DNA of 64,000 nt from Paracyclopina nana (taxonomy: Eukaryota; Arthropoda; Copepoda; Cyclopoida; Cyclopettidae), in contig JAGUCH010000001.1 in assembly GCA_019096065.1 (NCBI GenBank), positions 6,572,001 through 6,636,000 on the forward strand, given 5' to 3'. Positions 36,051 through 47,526 of the stretch are shown piece by piece. Positions within the stretch are counted from its first letter, which is position 1, and the number at the start of each line of letters is the position of its first letter. A model generated the notes under the pieces. That model was not told the DNA's origin. It saw only the letters and a list, made by a program, of their open reading frames with translations, and did no database searches. Both the position numbers and the translations under genes were made by a program.

Positions 36051-39000
36051 TCACAAGAAAGGATTCGTTTGATTTGTCGGCCTGGAGAACGCCCAAGGGT
36101 TCGAATTAGCCATATCCATATTTTTGCTATGGCTCGAAAAGCCATTGCTGTTGTTGTTAGCTGAAGACATTTTGGTTGCGCTGCCGAAAATCTCTGTGGA
36201 TGAAAATATAAATCCCTCTCAGTAAACTTTGATCGCTATGACCTTAAGAAGAAAAGGACAACTAAGAACAAACCTTGGGTCAGAGCACTGATGGCGTTTT
36301 GGTCTTCAAACTTGTTTTCTGATCCAAAAGGCTTTGGAGCTTTTGCAAACAAATCGTTGTTGTTTTCTACAATAAAGCAAAGAGTGGATGGCAAGCGAAA
36401 AAAACATAATTTCAGTTGAATATACCAAAGGCACAAAAAGGGCGATGGATGCAAGCAAGCAATAATTTTACAAAAAAAAATGAAATAAAAAAATAACGAG
36501 TATGTGCTTTAAGTAATTTTGTCAGCTATTCTGCTACATCCTTACCACAATAATCCAGGCTTAGAAATTTCGAAAGTTTGCACCAGCCCAATCAAATGGG
36601 TCCTTGGCAAAAGCTTCGAAAGGCAGAAATTCCAGAGTTTTGATCATTGATATTCATGCACATTATGTTATGTATATGTATAAAGGATGTTAATTACCTG
36701 TTTGAAGATTAGCAGACGGCGCTGCATCAAATGGATCGTGGTTTTGGTGTGATGAAGATCCAAAAGCATCAAACTCGAATCTGTTGCTCGATGATGCATT
36801 AGACATAGTAGACACTCCAGGCCATCCGGAAGAAGCAGCAGAATTCGCAATTGCCTGTACTGGACTTGTACCAGTTACGGGCCAAGGGCTCGTGTTTAGC
36901 TGAGTCAAGTTGGAAGCGCCTGAAAGAGCACAGATTTTCAACCGGACTAAATTGGATTATCGCTGCCTGAACCTGTGAATGGATTGATTGGAGCCTTTGA
37001 GCTACTCGTAGCTGAAGTGGAGTTGGAGCCAGAATTAGAGGACGGCCAGTTTGCTGCCCAACCAGCGGAAGCAACGGGAGACGGTCCTCTATTTCCAAAT
37101 GAGCTTTCAAACTTGTCAACAACAGGGGGTTGGCCCCAGTTGGAGGTGGTCTGGAACTCGTTATTCGTAGGCGAAGGACCACCAAAAATAGTCGGCGATG
37201 GCTCGAGAGTGCTCGTGGAGTTGGAGGCGGAGGAGCCAAAGATGGAAGTTCCCGTTGATTTGCCATCGCTCATGACCACAGTGGACTTGAAGATCTCGTC
37301 CAAATCTTTGAGAGCTGCGTACTTGTCTTCAGTTGACATTTGGGCCGCCGCAGGAGAGGCCTGCTTTTCAGCCACTTTTTTGCTATCTGGCATAGTTTTC
37401 TTTTGCGGAGTGGGCATATGACCGTTTCCAGCGATCGGAGTGAGCAAGCTGGCGGGAGTTGCAAATCCAGAGTTGTTCGATTTTGAAGCCGACCACGGGT
37501 CTGTAATGTGTGCGTTAGTAGTGAACAAGCTGTTAAAGAATTTTTCACCCAATGTTACTGCGACTTTGTCAGTGTGCTCCTCAAACTCGTCAAAATAAGT
37601 GAAAAACGGATTTTTGGTGGACAAATTTGGCATTGAAGGATTTAGCTTTTTCGGAGGTAGCATTGGCTTAGGGAAGTCGTCAAAGTCAAACGAAACTCGG
37701 TTACTTTGTTGCTTGGCTGACGAGCCATTGCGCAAAATACTTTTTGTGCTCGGGGAATGTGACAGTTTGTAGTTGGGAACAGGCTTGGTGCTCGCAGGGA
37801 CTGGATTCAACACAGAAACCACACTGGGAGCATCTTTGTTAGCAAAAACTGGAGGTTTAAAACCTGGGGGAGGGGGTAGTTTGTTAGGCAGCAAAAAGTC
37901 TGTTTGAAAACCTGTTCGGCTCAATTTCTGGTTCGCTGGAATTTCTGATTTCTCAATAGCTAGAGGTCTTAAGAGCATAAGGATTACCTGCAACAGAATC
38001 GAACTTGACTGAATCAAAGTTTGCGAAGGATTCATTTGTGCCCTGTTGGGTCGTTGCAGAAGCGCTCGGTGCGGTTATGGTGGCACCAAATGAAGCGTTC
38101 GACGAGAATGGATCAACCACGGGTGGAGGCAAAACGATGCCACTCAATCCATTAGAGGTGCTTGACGGAAGACCTCCATTAGCTTTAGGAACGTTCAACG
38201 GCTTGAGTCTGGAATCAAATGAACATTTTTTTAAGTTGCTTTAAAATTCCAGCCTGAAAATTTGAAAAGAATTTTTTATCATTCTTACGATGGCGAAGCA
38301 TTCATCGAAGATGTAGATCCAGTTGGCCTCCCTACTGAAGATGATAAGACGGGAGCTGCGGTAGATGAATTGGATCGATGCGTCAAGGTCATGCCAATGA
38401 ACCCAGCAGTTGGATTCGGAGCTGCACTGGACACTTCAGTATTGGAAATAGTGGCTGAACTTAATGAATGCTGAATAGTACTCGGATCCACATAATAGCT
38501 GAAACGAACGAATAATCGGCTCCTTTCACGTACAGGAGCACAAAATCAACGGCTACCTCTTTCTCTCATATTTTTGTATGATGTGGTATTTCAGCGAGTC
38601 GTCATCTTTAGTCTCAACAGCCCCTGATCGACTTTTGTCATATAGGCCCATCCACACTTTGCTGCACCATATATTCCCTCTGGATTTCAGGAAATTCACC
38701 TCGTCTGTTGTAAAGCTTGACATGGAAATGGACTTGATCCGATGGGGAGGAGTGATGCCTCTCCTGGAAGAGATTAAAGATGAAACCCAAGAATATGCAA
38801 TTGAAAACAGCAATACTTTTGCTTCTTATGCGGAAGCTTCTTCAGTTGCAGATACATAGTACTTCAATGCGCAAATGCCTAGTAGAACTAAAGCTGTCCA
38901 CCAACAAAAAAAACTTTGGCTAGGAAACTGCCTTTGTTTACAATGCCTACAAAAATCAGTTGCTGTGAAACCTCACAACAATGCATTTCTGTCATTACAA

Positions 39001-39335
39001 GAGCAGCAGCAATCAACTTTATTTCATCACAACTCAAAATGAGTCATGACATTGGCATTTTCGTGAATTAACTTGAAATGTCTCTCAAATCCGGTTTGGC
39101 TATAAATCAATTGGCAGCAATTGAGGGACTTTACTTACAGCATTCCTGAGCACTTGGTGCACACAAAGGAGCCTATGGTCATATCGACGTAAGTTGGACC
39201 TCTTTGGTCACACTCGAAGCATTTCTTGTTCTCCGCAATCGCACCTTGGAACTCACGAATGGAAGCAGAGTTTTTATCGGCCGCATCGCTGCTCGCTCCT
39301 TTGCTGCTGTTACTGCTGTTCGATTTTCGGCTCAT
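36051..39335 (-). CDS. AGFG1: ArfGAP with FG/NPF repeats (AGFG/Drongo)
   Basis: Endocytic/vesicle adaptor with an ArfGAP zinc finger. Eight exons join in phase: 39139-39335, 38557-38763, 38289-38498, 37988-38208, 36973-37959, 36698-36919, 36274-36366, 36051-36193. The N-terminus shows CFECDQRGPTYVDMTIGSFV then CTKC (C-x2-C-x16-C-x2-C), followed by LRGITPPHRIKSISMSSF and YYVDP, all AGFG-type ArfGAP; the catalytic Arg is in that domain. The linker is low-complexity, with NPF, DPF and DPW adaptor-binding motifs and the family block KYAALKDLDEIF. The long form ends in TNQTNPFL. A second end is available at 36561-36613 (listed separately). ATG at 39335 (MSRKSNSSNSS) is the start. Confidence 0.9.
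36561..36613 (-). CDS. Alternative terminal exon of AGFG
   Basis: Between two AGFG exons, a 53-base stretch after ...TTCGAAG is in the right phase (phase 1) to follow the donor at 36698. It would add AFAKDPFDWAGANFRNF and then stop. It carries a DPF motif typical of AP-2 binding, in place of the NPFL ending. The acceptor is only moderate in quality and there is no transcript evidence. Confidence 0.45.
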
Positions 39336-40149
39336 TTCCAATCAAAGCTCTTGTCATGCCAATCAAATGCAACGCCTTCCTCAACCCAGGTTCTGGAGAA
39401 AATTCACGAAAGAAAAGTCCTTAAAGTATGGGAGCACACTGAGAATCAGATTTGGCCCCGAGCCTAAATAGAACGGTCATTTTTTCAGACAAAACACGAA
39501 TTCGACTCATTGAATCAAGGTTTCCTTAACTAACTCAAATGATTATTTTATATGATACATTTTCGTGCCTTGATGTTGTAAACTCGATTTGAAGCATGAT
39601 AATTTTGACAAGCCTCAACAACTTCTTTAGCCTAAAAATAATATGCTCTACACCGTTGAGCCGCGCCTGAAATAGATCGAATTGTGGAACGGTGAGGCCG
39701 TTCACCAATAACCTTCTGAATTACCTCTCCGATTTGATAATTAAGTGAAATTGACTATTTTTCAGTTTCAATTTAGTACTAGTTGAAGTTCTCTCATAGC
39801 ATTTTTTCTCGGTTGAAATATTGATAATCCCATTCAAGTATATTTTGAAAGCTTAAAAAAGCATGTCCGATAACTCTACCTATATTTTCATTTTCTTCTA
39901 GGTATGACTGAACAGTTGTCTGGCTAGCTAAACTCATGAAAATAACAATGAATGCGGCGCTCTTTTTTGATTAACGTAATTAATATACTATACAATCAAA
40001 CATTCAACACAGCCTTTTTTAAAAAGTTATTAGGAGGAGCTTCATTCTTGAGCACATTTATATAATTCAAAATCTCCCTAACTATGATGTTATTGTTTTG
40101 ATTTTAAAAATAATCAGCGCATCGGTTAATTTCGTCAAATAGCTTTGGC
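39336..40149. promoter_or_regulatory. Shared divergent upstream region of AGFG and WRAP73
   Basis: 814 bases between two oppositely oriented start codons. No other gene is apparent; AT-rich towards WRAP73. I cannot point to core promoter elements. Confidence 0.4.
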
Positions 40150-41646
40150 ATGGAAATCTCCGATGCGTTGGGTTTTGGTAGCTCAAACTTGTGTACTTGG
40201 TCTCCAAACGGGAGATTTTTGGCTGTTGTTTCATCGAAATGTAGGCTGGTGCTGAGAGATGCTGCTACTCTGGACGTGCTTCGAACCGAAGTGATTGTCT
40301 CAAACTCAAATGGAGATGATAACGTGAATGTCGTGCTGTTCTCCCCAGATTCCGAATTTGTTCTTGCCTCCGATTTCAACAATGGCACAACTTTCGTCTA
40401 CAAAGTTGGCACAGACAAGGTGAGCGTGCTATATTTATCCTCGTCAATATTGCTCACAATTTTTTTCATGAAAAGGAGAGTTGTACCTGGAAAGCAAAGA
40501 TCGGCGAGGGCCTCTCGGGAATAATAGACATAAAATGGTCTCCTGACAGCAGACACATCATAACTATGGCTGAATTCAATGTCAAGTTGACTGTGTGGTC
40601 ACTCATTCAACGGATGGTACGCTACATCAAATTCCCCAAAAAGAAGGAGTGCGTCCAATTTTCTCCCGATGGGACATACTTGGCTGTTGTAGAAAGACGT
40701 GACAACAAGGACTGCGTCAGCCTTTTTTCGGCTGCCAAAGACTGGGGCGTTGCCAAGCATTTTGAGCTTACGTCAGACATGGATTCGGGAGGTATCAAAT
40801 GGAGCCCCATGTCAAACTACATTGTTGTGTTTAGTTCAAAATTACAATGCATTGCTACCGTTCACAGCCTTGACGGACGATGCTTGTTCTATTTCAAGCC
40901 TCAAGACATAGGAGTCTCCTTGACGAGCGTCTCATTTTCTCATTGTGGTAATATACTTGCCATTGCAACCTCTCAAGGAATCTCCATTTGCAACTGTCTA
41001 ACTTGGTCTGTGATATCTAATTTGGATATACCCACTGTGATTGACGAGTACGACCATCAAAATGCCGTCGCATACATTGAAATGGAAAAGCCCTTAACGA
41101 ACCAAAACGTCGATGTGAGAATTGCCCGCGAGCTCTCAAGGTAATTTAAGATGCTTTGACATTATTGTATGAACTATTTTGTAAATCATTGTCAGGAGCT
41201 CTGTGGAAATGGAGTACGTTCCTGCCAAAGGAAGGCCTCTCGAGCTTCTGTCATCTAAAACTAGCTTCTACAAATGTGCTCCTAATGTGGAAGTGGAGTT
41301 TAGTCCCGACAGTAAATATTTGATGGCCACTTCCAACAGTAATCACATATGTTGGGTATGGCAAGTTACAAAATTGCAACTTCACTCGGTCATGTTGCAT
41401 CAAAGACCGATTCTTAGCACTTTATGGAGCCCACAGAAGGAAACAATCACCAGCTTGATGATACTGACAAATGATGGGGGACTTCATGTTTGGACCTCCC
41501 ATGGGGTGATATGCATCTCATTACCGCTATTAGACAAAGACTATGGTAAAATCAAAGAAATAAGATGGAACCCACTTGGAAGGGCATTTGCGATTACTTT
41601 AAGCGATGGTGTCGTATGCTGTCGAGTGGGAAGGAAATCATCTTGA
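40150..41646 (+). CDS. WRAP73: WD-repeat protein WRAP73
   Basis: Centriolar/spindle-pole WD40 protein that in other species works with SSX2IP/Msd1 in microtubule anchoring and ciliogenesis. Three exons in phase: 40150-40419, 40476-41140 and 41196-41646, giving 461 residues; the human protein is 460. Family blocks are IIDIKWSPDSRHIITMAEFN, LTVWSLIQRMVRYIKFPK, LAVVERRDNKDCVSLF, and the late repeat FSPDSKYLMATSNSNHICWV followed by VWQ. The C-terminal repeat ends shortly after RWNPLGRAFAITLSDG. Confidence 0.92.
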
Positions 41647-41652
41647 AATGAC

Positions 41653-41658
41653 AATAAA
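41653..41658 (+). terminator. Poly(A) signal AATAAA of WRAP73
   Basis: Seven bases after the stop. The opposite-strand signal of the neighbour (TTTATT at 41664-41669) lies within 20 bases, so the two 3' ends nearly overlap. Confidence 0.6.
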
Positions 41659-41679
41659 TAATTTTTATTTACCATAAAG

Positions 41680-42329
41680 TTATTGCTCGTTTTGCTTCCT
41701 AAATCTAGGAAACTTTCTTTTAGGCCTTATAATTCGTTTTCTTTTCTTCGCATAGGGACATGCATTTTGTTCAGTCTGCCGAGATTCCGATGACTTAAGC
41801 GAAACAACATTAGAAATGGAAATATTTCGCTTAATTTCGAACAAAACTTCCACATCTGAATCATCTTTTTCCTCCTTCTTATTAGGAACCCCGTTTGGAT
41901 CTTTCTTCGCAACATCTTCAAGCTGTTCAAGCTCATCTGATAGCAGCGAAGACGACTCCGAATCTTCCGTCGAAGTACCTTGAATCTATAATTAAAAAGA
42001 ATAGCTTTCATTGCTCCCCGTGCAGAATCAACTTAATTGGTCTCACTGATGGGTGTTCCCACAATTCTTTTTCAAAATCTGACGACTCGTCAAGTTTTGA
42101 GCCATCCTCCGAAATGAAAGACTTCTCAGAATCTGCCCCTTCAGCATGATCCATTTCTGACGGCTCGTTCAAGCTCACAATCCGATTATCAAACGGACTT
42201 TTCCATCTGCAACTCTATACGATGCAACTGAGCAAGCTGATATTGCGAGGAGCTGAGGTAACTAAATTGCGCATTGAATTCCGTCGCAGCTTTTGCCTGA
42301 ACTCGACCAAATGTAAATGCTTTATTCAT
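41680..42329 (-). CDS. Unrecognised acidic/basic protein, gene structure incomplete
   Basis: Open frames show two firm pieces. One covers about 42010-42220 and reads PFDNRIVSLNEPSEM, then EKSFISEDGSKLDESSDFEK and LWEHPSVRPIKLILHGEQ. The other follows TTATAG at about 41990 and reads TSTEDSESSSLLSDELEQLE down to a basic tail, YAKKRKRIIRPKRKF, stopping at 41680. Rich in Asp/Glu/Ser, then Lys/Arg at the end, suggesting a nuclear protein. The first exon is uncertain: ATG at 42329 opens MNKAFTFGR, which could splice to the rest at a TATAG acceptor. No family recognised. Confidence 0.5.
42321..42326 (-). terminator. Poly(A) signal AATAAA of ALDH16A1
   Basis: On the minus strand, AATAAA follows the ALDH16A1 stop by only four bases, and overlaps the possible start ATGAATAAA of the next gene. 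Confidence 0.45.
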
Positions 42330-42330
42330 T

Positions 42331-44980
42331 TTAATTGGCAAATATGTCGCCCATTGTCAACCATACATTTTTAGCTTGTACAGAATGGTACAAAAATTCC
42401 TGACCTTGTCCTTGATCTCTGTCAGTCCAATTTCTCCCTTGACCGTAATTGACCCATGTCCGCTTCACATTGCAGGCAGAGGCAAACTCTACATACTTCG
42501 AACCCTGTGGGCTTCCAAAGTACCACACCGCATCAACATTTTGGTGCTCGGACAAGTACTTCGCCATGTGGTCGCTCTCTCCAGTTAATATGTTGACCAC
42601 ACCGCCTGGTAGATCAGATGTGCCAAAAATCTGATACATATCCAAAGCCAAAACAGGGAACTTTTCGCTAGGTATGATGACCACAGAATTTCCCCTGGCT
42701 ATGGCAGGGGCAAAAAGAGACACAAAGCTCAGAAGAGGATTTTCGTTGGGACAAACGATGCCCACAACACCTACGGGCTCATGGATCCTGATGACCGTTC
42801 CATATAATTGAGTTTCTTGCACACTTCCTCCATACTTGTCAGCGTATGCTCCCCAGTAGAAGAGCCTTTGAATTGATTGTTCCACCTCTTCCGTGGCTGA
42901 GCCTATGCTTGTGCCAGTCAAGCTTGCCAAACGTGCTGCAAACTCTTCTTTGCGTAGCTCCAAATTTTCCCCAATATACTTCAGGATTTGATCGCGGTTG
43001 AAACCAGACCTCTTCTCCCATCCAGGTTGGGCTTTCAAGGCAGCCTCCACGGCATTCCTCAAGTCCTTTCGGCTTGACTGTGGAACTTCAGCCATAGCCT
43101 CACCAGCAGCATTCTTGATGATATTTACGTAATTTCCGTCGGGCCTCTTTTGAGCTCCTCCATAGAACAACTTGTATGTATGATCAACCTTGGGATTTCC
43201 TTCAATCTATTTTCAAATGAAGGCTTTAAACAAGTATGCTTTAGCACCAATATATTATCACCTGAGTTGATCCATTGATATGAGGAATGCCAGCATTGTA
43301 GGCAGACCCAAATTTCTTGAGGTCTATTTCCAACTCTTCTTTTGGTATCTTGACTGAGCTTTGCCAGCTTGGCTTGACATATTCATAGAGCCCTTCCTTG
43401 CCTCCGTCCCTTCCATAGCCTGATTGCTTATAGCCTCCAAAACCTGCGGCAGCATCAAACAAGTTATGACAGTTGATCCAAACAGTGCCAGCTTTTATTT
43501 GCTTCGCAGTCTCTAAAGCCAGAGTCAATTGCTCAGTGTGCACAGAGGCTGCGAGGCCGTAAAGCGTATTATTTGCGAGGCTTATTGCTTCTTTTTCCGT
43601 CCTGAATGATATTGCGACGGCAACGGGTCCGAAAATTTCCTCCATTACAACCCTAGAGGCTGTGTTCACTCCAGTTATCAGAGTTGGAGGGTAATAAAGG
43701 CCAACTCCCTTTAGCTCCTCAGGAACTTGGATTTGGAATATTTCGGCACCTTCTTCGCGAGCTTCTTCTACGTATCCGGCAATCGTTTTCAGTTGGCCCT
43801 CACTCACAATTGCTCCCATGTCTATGGTTTTGTCAAGGCTTTGACCAATTCTGTAGTGCCCAAGCCTCGCTTTAAGCTTGGTGCAAAACATATCAAAAAT
43901 GGACTCTTGAATGAGCAGCTTTGATCCAGCAGAGCACACTTGTCCTTGATTGAACCAAATTGCGTCAACCACACTTTCCACAGTGGAGTCCAGATCAGCA
44001 TTATCAAATATGATTACTGGACTCTTTCCTGTGAAATATGATTAAGTAATCATAACATAGATCTGGCTTAGCTCTAAATAGTTTACCTCCCAACTCAAGA
44101 GAGATCTTCTTCCCAGATCCAGCTATGGCTTGCTTTAGGACCTTTCCGATTTCCGTGGAGCCAGTGAAAGCCACTTTGTCCACAAGAGGATGTTCAGCCA
44201 GAGCTTGACCCATCGCTCCTCCACCTGTGATGACGTTAAGCACACCTGGTGGCAATCCAGCCTCAGCGCAAATTTCAGCGAAAAGGAGAGCAGAGAGCCT
44301 GGTGACAGTGGCTGGCTTGAGGACGACGGTATTACCCATTGCCAAAGCTGCAGCCACTTTCCACGTGAGAAGCATCAATGGGAAGTTCCAGGGTACAATT
44401 GCCGCTACAACACCAACGGGAGACGAGTTGGGCATCTCTTCCTCCATCAACTCTGCCCATCCAGCATTGTAGTAAAGGTGCCTAATGACCACCTGCACAT
44501 CTGCATCTCTGGTTTCCCTTATTGACTTGCCTACAAAAAATGGAAAAGCAGATCAATGAAAAAGGTAAATGGTTTGGTCTGAGCTTACTTACCATTGTCA
44601 AGGGCTTCCAGGACAGCGAGTAGTCTTGAGTGTTTTTGCACATGCCTGGCAATGCTGTAAAGGTGCTTGGCTCTGGCATGACACGTTAATCCTGCCCACT
44701 TGTCTTGAGCATCCTTGGCAGCTTTAACAGCACTTTCTACATCTTCATTGGTCCCTTGCAAGGTACTGGCTAATAGCTTCCCATTGCAAGGGCTAACAGA
44801 ATCAATCGATTTTCTGCCCTCAGGGTGAACCCAGCCGTTATTGATAAAGTGGCCGAACTTGCGTTCGTGATCCGATAGCCATTTTTGCACAATTTGATCA
44901 GACTCTGAAGCGGGCCCGTATTCCATGGTGGAGAAAATTTCAGCCACGCTCGGAGAAACAGTCTTCTTGGTAACTTCCAT
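42331..44980 (-). CDS. ALDH16A1: Aldehyde dehydrogenase family 16 member A1
   Basis: Two-domain member of the aldehyde dehydrogenase superfamily. Four exons in phase: 44593-44980, 44087-44530, 43262-44028 and 42331-43206; 824 residues against 802 in human. The N-terminus MEYGPASESDQIVQKWL, GHFINNGWVHPEG and LLAVLEALDNGK are ALDH16 signatures. The first domain has VVAAIVPWNFPLMLLTWKVA, AFTGSTEIGK, SLELGGKSPVIIF with the catalytic Glu, and FNQGQVCSAGSKLL with the catalytic Cys. The second domain (GVVGIVCPNENPLLSFVSLF onward) is ALDH-like but stops before a normal Cys motif, ending WVNYGQGRNW plus a short tail. The mammalian protein is reported to lack the catalytic Cys; here it is present. Confidence 0.93.
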
Positions 44981-45219
44981 CGGATAGTAGTAGCATTCGA
45001 GTGAGTACAGCTTTTAACGACACCGAATCTTGTTTGACGGGTTTCGTAATCTTCTCACCCCAGGCAAGCGGCTTTATGTTGCTAGTGCTAGAAAACTGGC
45101 TCTGTACATTACTGCTAGCACTGGCAGCAAAATTAAATAGCTAAGAGCGAACTGAGCTAATCTAAAATTATTCTGCTTTTATTCATAAACTAAATTAAGA
45201 AATGCCTCTGTATGACAAG

Positions 45220-47109
45220 TCATGATTTCAGTAGAACACTAGATTTCAGCGCATAAGGAACCTCATTCTCGTTTTGGCACGGATTAATTATGAGCCTGAT
45301 CACAAAACTTTCCTCGCGCCTCACGTGGTTGGTCACAGGATGAAAAATCGGAGGTTCGAAGCGGTCATAGGAGGGCATCGGAATAATTATATCTCGTAAA
45401 AGGTTATCAAGTCCAATTCGAAAAGCATCACGCTCCTGCCTTGACATGGCCACTCCTTCCACAATAGAAATATGGCCATTGCTCACAACTCCAATCAGCA
45501 AGATACCCGCAAATTTTCGAGCATTGTTTAGGAGATGGCAAATCAGGCAAGCGACTTCAAACTTATCGTTTGTATCTTTCACCACTTTGAGGCAAAAACC
45601 CTGCCTCTCGATATTAGAATGGTCGAGGATTTTTCCATACCCAAATTCTGTCACCTTGGGCTCCTTTGCAATAAATTCTTCCACTTTATCAGAAATTCCT
45701 TGATTTTCCAAGATTTGATAAGGCTGTGGCTTCCTCAAATCGGTGATTGACCTTAAAACCCCTCTGTACGATGCCTTCCCACTGTAATTTGTGTTCGCCA
45801 AAGGGATCAAATCCGAGGAATGTGGGTTTTCTCCCTGATGGATGTTGTTGCTAAACTGCCTTTTCTGCCTGGAAAGGGCACCACGATGCCCTTGATTCAT
45901 GACGTTACTGCGCTCCACCTTTTCAGCAAGGTAGTTTCCTACAATGGGAAACTGTTTAATTTTTAACGCAACAATACCAGCTTCCTCGTTTTCATCCTCT
46001 TCGTGAGTTCTGATCACTTTGTCTAGCAAAGCACCTAGGTTTTGAGCGTCATAAAGGGAGTTGAGATTCGGCATAGGCATTCGGTTCATAATGAAGTACA
46101 AGCCCATGATGGCATGCTCGGAGCTGGCATTCTCCTTGAGTTTCTCAATTAAAAACTCGCAGTACTGTCTATCTTGATCCGTGTCATTGACAGTCTTGTC
46201 AAGGTCGTGTTTGAAGTCGTACACATATCTGACAAAAGCTACAGCCAATAAATTCGAATACTTGGTGCCAAGGCTTATCATCGATTCAATGAAAATCTGA
46301 GGTCGAAAGCCAGCCAATTGGCAAATGTCAAACACTTTAGACCTTATTGTGGTGAAGTAAATAACTTTGGCAATCTTGTTCAGCGCATCAGAGTGAATGC
46401 TTGGGTCCGCTAGAAGCAAGACAAGCTCTTGATATAAGTCGAACTCGTTCATTTTGGTCGATATAAAGTTGTGGATTCTGGAATTGGGGCTATTTTCTAC
46501 ACGTTCCAAGATATCCCCAAAGAATTCCACGAACTTGAAGAGAAGCAATCGATCAGATTGTGAGATCAGAAGTGAGCAAGTTTGGAAGACGCTCACTTTT
46601 TTGCCGACCACAACCACTCCTTCTGCCAATTTTCGATCATTTTGAATGGGCAGTTCCAACAATTTGTCAGCTATCTTGTGCTTTTCATCGCCAGAAATGT
46701 CCTCCTTGACAAGCGCTTGGACAAAATCGCGAGCTTCTGCCAATGACGTTGGATTGTTGCATGAAACGGTCGATGACTTGGATGAGCTTGAATAAAACGA
46801 ATCAGCAGAACCATCCGACCTCAAGCTCTGCTCCAGTTTGAGTTTGCTGATCAGCTCACGCAGATCTTTCTTCTTGCCATCTCCATTGGCAGCATTTCCA
46901 GTTCCATTCTTGAATTTTGACTTGCGCTTCGTTAAGTCCTCAAAGACATCTCGCTCCAAAGTTTCTGCTTGCGCCCGAATGACTGGTATGTTTTTGGCCA
47001 TGCGGGCCTCGAGAGCTTTTGTCTTCAAAGAGGCAAAAATGGAGGCGTGATCAGGGACCTTATGGTTGGGAGTCGGCAAAATTGGTTCATCTTCCAAAAT
47101 ATTATTCAT
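45220..47109 (-). CDS. Intronless protein with helical N-terminus and Schlafen-like AlbA_2 C-terminus
   Basis: A single 629-residue exon in a window where almost all other firm genes have introns. Residues ~1-110 are low-complexity and charged. About 110-430 read as alpha-helical, with MIF4G/armadillo-like texture (FKFVEFFGDILERVENS, LYQELVLLLADPSIHSDAL), but I cannot assign a family. From about 480 the sequence fits the Schlafen AlbA_2 fold: FEVACLICHLLNNARKFAGI then LLIGVVSNGHISIVEGV, DNLLRDIIIPMP, and a late strand FVIRLIINPCQ. AlbA_2 domains occur in Schlafens and Schlafen-like proteins, some of which cleave or bind RNA. Catalytic residues cannot be assigned here. Possibly a retrocopy or an arthropod lineage gene. 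Confidence 0.75.
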   Translation of the reverse strand: MNNILEDEPILPTPNHKVPDHASIFASLKTKALEARMAKNIPVIRAQAETLERDVFEDLTKRKSKFKNGTGNAANGDGKKKDLRELISKLKLEQSLRSDGSADSFYSSSSKSSTVSCNNPTSLAEARDFVQALVKEDISGDEKHKIADKLLELPIQNDRKLAEGVVVVGKKVSVFQTCSLLISQSDRLLLFKFVEFFGDILERVENSPNSRIHNFISTKMNEFDLYQELVLLLADPSIHSDALNKIAKVIYFTTIRSKVFDICQLAGFRPQIFIESMISLGTKYSNLLAVAFVRYVYDFKHDLDKTVNDTDQDRQYCEFLIEKLKENASSEHAIMGLYFIMNRMPMPNLNSLYDAQNLGALLDKVIRTHEEDENEEAGIVALKIKQFPIVGNYLAEKVERSNVMNQGHRGALSRQKRQFSNNIHQGENPHSSDLIPLANTNYSGKASYRGVLRSITDLRKPQPYQILENQGISDKVEEFIAKEPKVTEFGYGKILDHSNIERQGFCLKVVKDTNDKFEVACLICHLLNNARKFAGILLIGVVSNGHISIVEGVAMSRQERDAFRIGLDNLLRDIIIPMPSYDRFEPPIFHPVTNHVRREESFVIRLIINPCQNENEVPYALKSSVLLKS

Positions 47110-47526
47110 ATCGTGATTTCTTACAATAGGCGATCAAGTTTTAGAAGCTGAGACTAAGTGCTTAGCTGATCATGATTACTACTGAGTGGTCAGTAGTCAC
47201 TGAACCTACTTTGTTTTGATTTTCAGGTTGAGTTTATTTTGACCTAAAAAGCTAGCCGAGTCAATTTAAATTAGGCAAATATCCGAAGTCATTTTCGCTT
47301 CACACGTAAATATTTTGAAGAAAGAATAATCCTCAAAATTTCCATCAAAGTTTTATTGTAAAATAAATCAATCTGGTGAGAAAACACTGTCATTAAAGCA
47401 TTAAACGTTTAAGGAAAGCAAGTAAGCTAAATCAGATTGACTTGATTTCGATCTCTGCAGTTCAATTGAAAGTTACGAAAGAAAGTTGTTTTTGTTTGCG
47501 GAATTACATAAAAAATTCGTGATACC
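47110..47526. promoter_or_regulatory. Divergent promoter region between the AlbA_2 protein and the ABC1 kinase
   Basis: 417 bases between opposing start codons, AT-rich, with no gene of its own. A likely bidirectional promoter from layout alone. Confidence 0.45.
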
